DNA from: CAYWTX01 sp964461295
GTDB lineage: Bacteria; Planctomycetota; Phycisphaerae; SM23-33
Direction of reading: 5' to 3'
DNA length: 8,098 nucleotides
Assembly: GCA_964461295.1 (NCBI GenBank)
Contig: CAYWTX010000187.1
Coordinates: forward strand, 1-8,098
Shown: positions 7,041 through 8,098 of the stretch, piece after piece
Position numbering within the stretch: position 1 is the stretch's first letter
Layout: every line of letters starts with the position of its first letter
Notes under the pieces: model-generated
Database searches by the model: none
What the model saw: the letters and a program-made list of their open reading frames with translations, nothing else
Told to the model about the DNA's origin: nothing
Translations under genes and position numbers: made by a program

Positions 7041-7046
7041 TCTCCT
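7041..7046 (-). promoter_or_regulatory. Shine-Dalgarno between the two permease genes
   Basis: On the minus strand AGGAGA lies 4 bases after the TAG stop (7053-7051) of the upstream permease. It ends 6 bases before an ATC at 7034 that is in frame with the MalG-type gene. No ATG, GTG or TTG lies at a usable distance in any frame, and the annotated ATG 6968 is 72 bases further on. The site is therefore either the real ribosome binding site for a non-standard start or a chance match. Confidence 0.5.
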
Positions 7047-7050
7047 GCCG

Positions 7051-8098
7051 CTATGCGTTTGCCGTGACCGGCTGGGGCGCGTTGCCGCGGGTTTCGGCCT
7101 CCAGGCGCCGCTTCCAGCGCCGCGCGACGATCATGACGTTGGCGATGGTCAGCCCGGCCAGCATGAGCGAGTACACGATGCCCAGCGCGGCCGCGTAGCC
7201 GAGGTCGGGCACCTGGCCCTCGGGCTTCATAAAGCCTTTCTTGAATATGTATGTGGCGACCAGTTCGCTGGAGTGGTTGATGCCTCCCTCGGTGAGCACG
7301 AACACCAGGCTGAACGCCCGCGCCGCGCCGAGGAACGCCCCGAAGGCGATGATGATGAGGATCGGCATCATCTCCGGAACGGTGACGTGCAGGAACCGCT
7401 TCCAGGCGCCCGCGCCGTCGACCCTCGCGGCCTCGTAGAGCTGCGGCTCGATCGACTGCAAGCCCGCCAGCAGCAGGATGATGTTGTAGGGCAGCCCGTG
7501 CCAGATGCCCACGCCCATGACCGTGCTGAGGCCGAAGCTGTCGCCCAGCCAGTCCACCGCGTTGCCGTCGGGACCAGCGAACTTCAGCCCGACCATGCCG
7601 AGGAACTCGTTGAGGCCGCTGTCGGAGCCCTTCAGCAGGCCGATCATGATGACGCTGACGATGGCCAGCGACGTCACCAGCGGAATGAAGAACAGGATGC
7701 GGAAGTAACGGTTGCCGGCCAGCGGCATGTTCAGCAGGCTGGCCAGCAGCAGGGCGATGGCGATCTGGCCGGAGGTCACCACGACCATGTAGATCAGCGT
7801 GTTGGGCACGACCTTCGTCCAGAACACGCTGTCGAAGTTGCCCGAGGTGAAGTTCAGGATGCGGTCGAAGTGGGCGGCGCCCACGTACTGCATCGGCCCC
7901 AGGCCGTCGCCGCTGTGCACGGCCAGGTAGAACTGGTACAGCGAAGGGTAGATCGTGAACGCGAAGATCGTCAGGATGCCCGGCAGCACGAACAGGTAGC
8001 CGTGCCAGCCTCGCTTCGCCGCCTCGACGCCCGCCGTCAGCGGCCGACCCGCCCTCCTGTTCCTCAACATCCGCGACAGCAGCCACGCGCCGGCCACG
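7051..8098 (-). CDS. MalF/UgpA-type carbohydrate ABC permease, N-terminus beyond the window
   Basis: The visible 348 residues hold a complete permease core. TM1 is near 33-53 (FVLPGILTIFAFTIYPSLY), TM2 near 97-122 and TM3 near 132-154. The loop GSDSGLNEFLG with later VDWLGD is typical of this family. TM4 is near 188-211, the EAA loop is E222-AARVDGAG ending at VPEMMP, and two further helices run to about 325. The family imports sugars or glycerol-phosphate-type substrates with a paired permease, an ATPase and a binding protein. The frame is open to the right edge. A GTG at 8097 is the first possible start but is probably not real: the first residues (AGAWLLSRMLRNRR) look like the end of a membrane helix followed by basic residues. 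ATG 8070 has no Shine-Dalgarno. The next gene starts within about 80 bases, so the two permeases are probably co-transcribed. Confidence 0.9.
   Translation of the reverse strand, partial: VAGAWLLSRMLRNRRAGRPLTAGVEAAKRGWHGYLFVLPGILTIFAFTIYPSLYQFYLAVHSGDGLGPMQYVGAAHFDRILNFTSGNFDSVFWTKVVPNTLIYMVVVTSGQIAIALLLASLLNMPLAGNRYFRILFFIPLVTSLAIVSVIMIGLLKGSDSGLNEFLGMVGLKFAGPDGNAVDWLGDSFGLSTVMGVGIWHGLPYNIILLLAGLQSIEPQLYEAARVDGAGAWKRFLHVTVPEMMPILIIIAFGAFLGAARAFSLVFVLTEGGINHSSELVATYIFKKGFMKPEGQVPDLGYAAALGIVYSLMLAGLTIANVMIVARRWKRRLEAETRGNAPQPVTANA

Noticed and set aside
5589..7067. A 492-codon plus-strand frame opposite the MalG-type permease
   Set aside because: Its composition is Gly/Ala/His/Asp-rich with no domains. 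The minus-strand frame has clear permease motifs at both ends.
6659..8086. A 475-codon minus-strand frame overlapping both permeases
   Set aside because: It is Arg/Gly/His-rich, without membrane helices, and out of frame with both EAA-loop permeases.

Overview
This is a high-GC bacterial window with strong G/C preference at third codon positions and long spurious open frames opposite the real genes. It has two converging gene blocks. The gene content suggests a Planctomycetota-like or related environmental bacterium: a large membrane-anchored VWA protein with a degenerate amidotransferase-like domain, a DUF362 ferredoxin-type protein, and MalF/MalG-type sugar permeases with unusual extensions. 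This assignment rests on family recollection; no rRNA or other marker is present.

Left block, + strand. The window opens with a perfect 9-bp palindrome (7-27) in a short non-coding stretch. A 921-residue multi-pass membrane protein with a MIDAS-bearing VWA domain follows (73-2838). After about 208 non-coding bases, which hold a plausible sigma70-type promoter and a stem-loop touching a Shine-Dalgarno sequence, come a DUF362 protein with two 4Fe-4S motifs (3047-4135) and a small DgkA-type lipid kinase (4138-4518). The kinase appears to start at TTG two bases after the DUF362 stop, with its Shine-Dalgarno inside the end of that gene.

Right block, - strand, read from the right edge leftwards. 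It starts with a MalF/UgpA-type sugar ABC permease that runs off the window (8098-7051). Next is a MalG-type permease (6968-5202, perhaps starting at 7034), then a six-helix membrane protein of unknown function (5195-4530). The last two genes are 6 bp apart, so the three look like one operon. The substrate-binding protein and the ATPase are not in the window. The two blocks meet tail to tail with 11 bp between stop codons.

The most unusual item is the MalG-type permease. About 315 residues lie between transmembrane helix 1 and helix 2, where the family normally has a few dozen. The insert reads as a long coiled coil followed by three winged-helix-like units. By normal family topology it lies outside the cytoplasmic membrane, where DNA binding would not be expected. 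The same gene has a good Shine-Dalgarno correctly spaced from an in-frame ATC, and no conventional start codon at that site.
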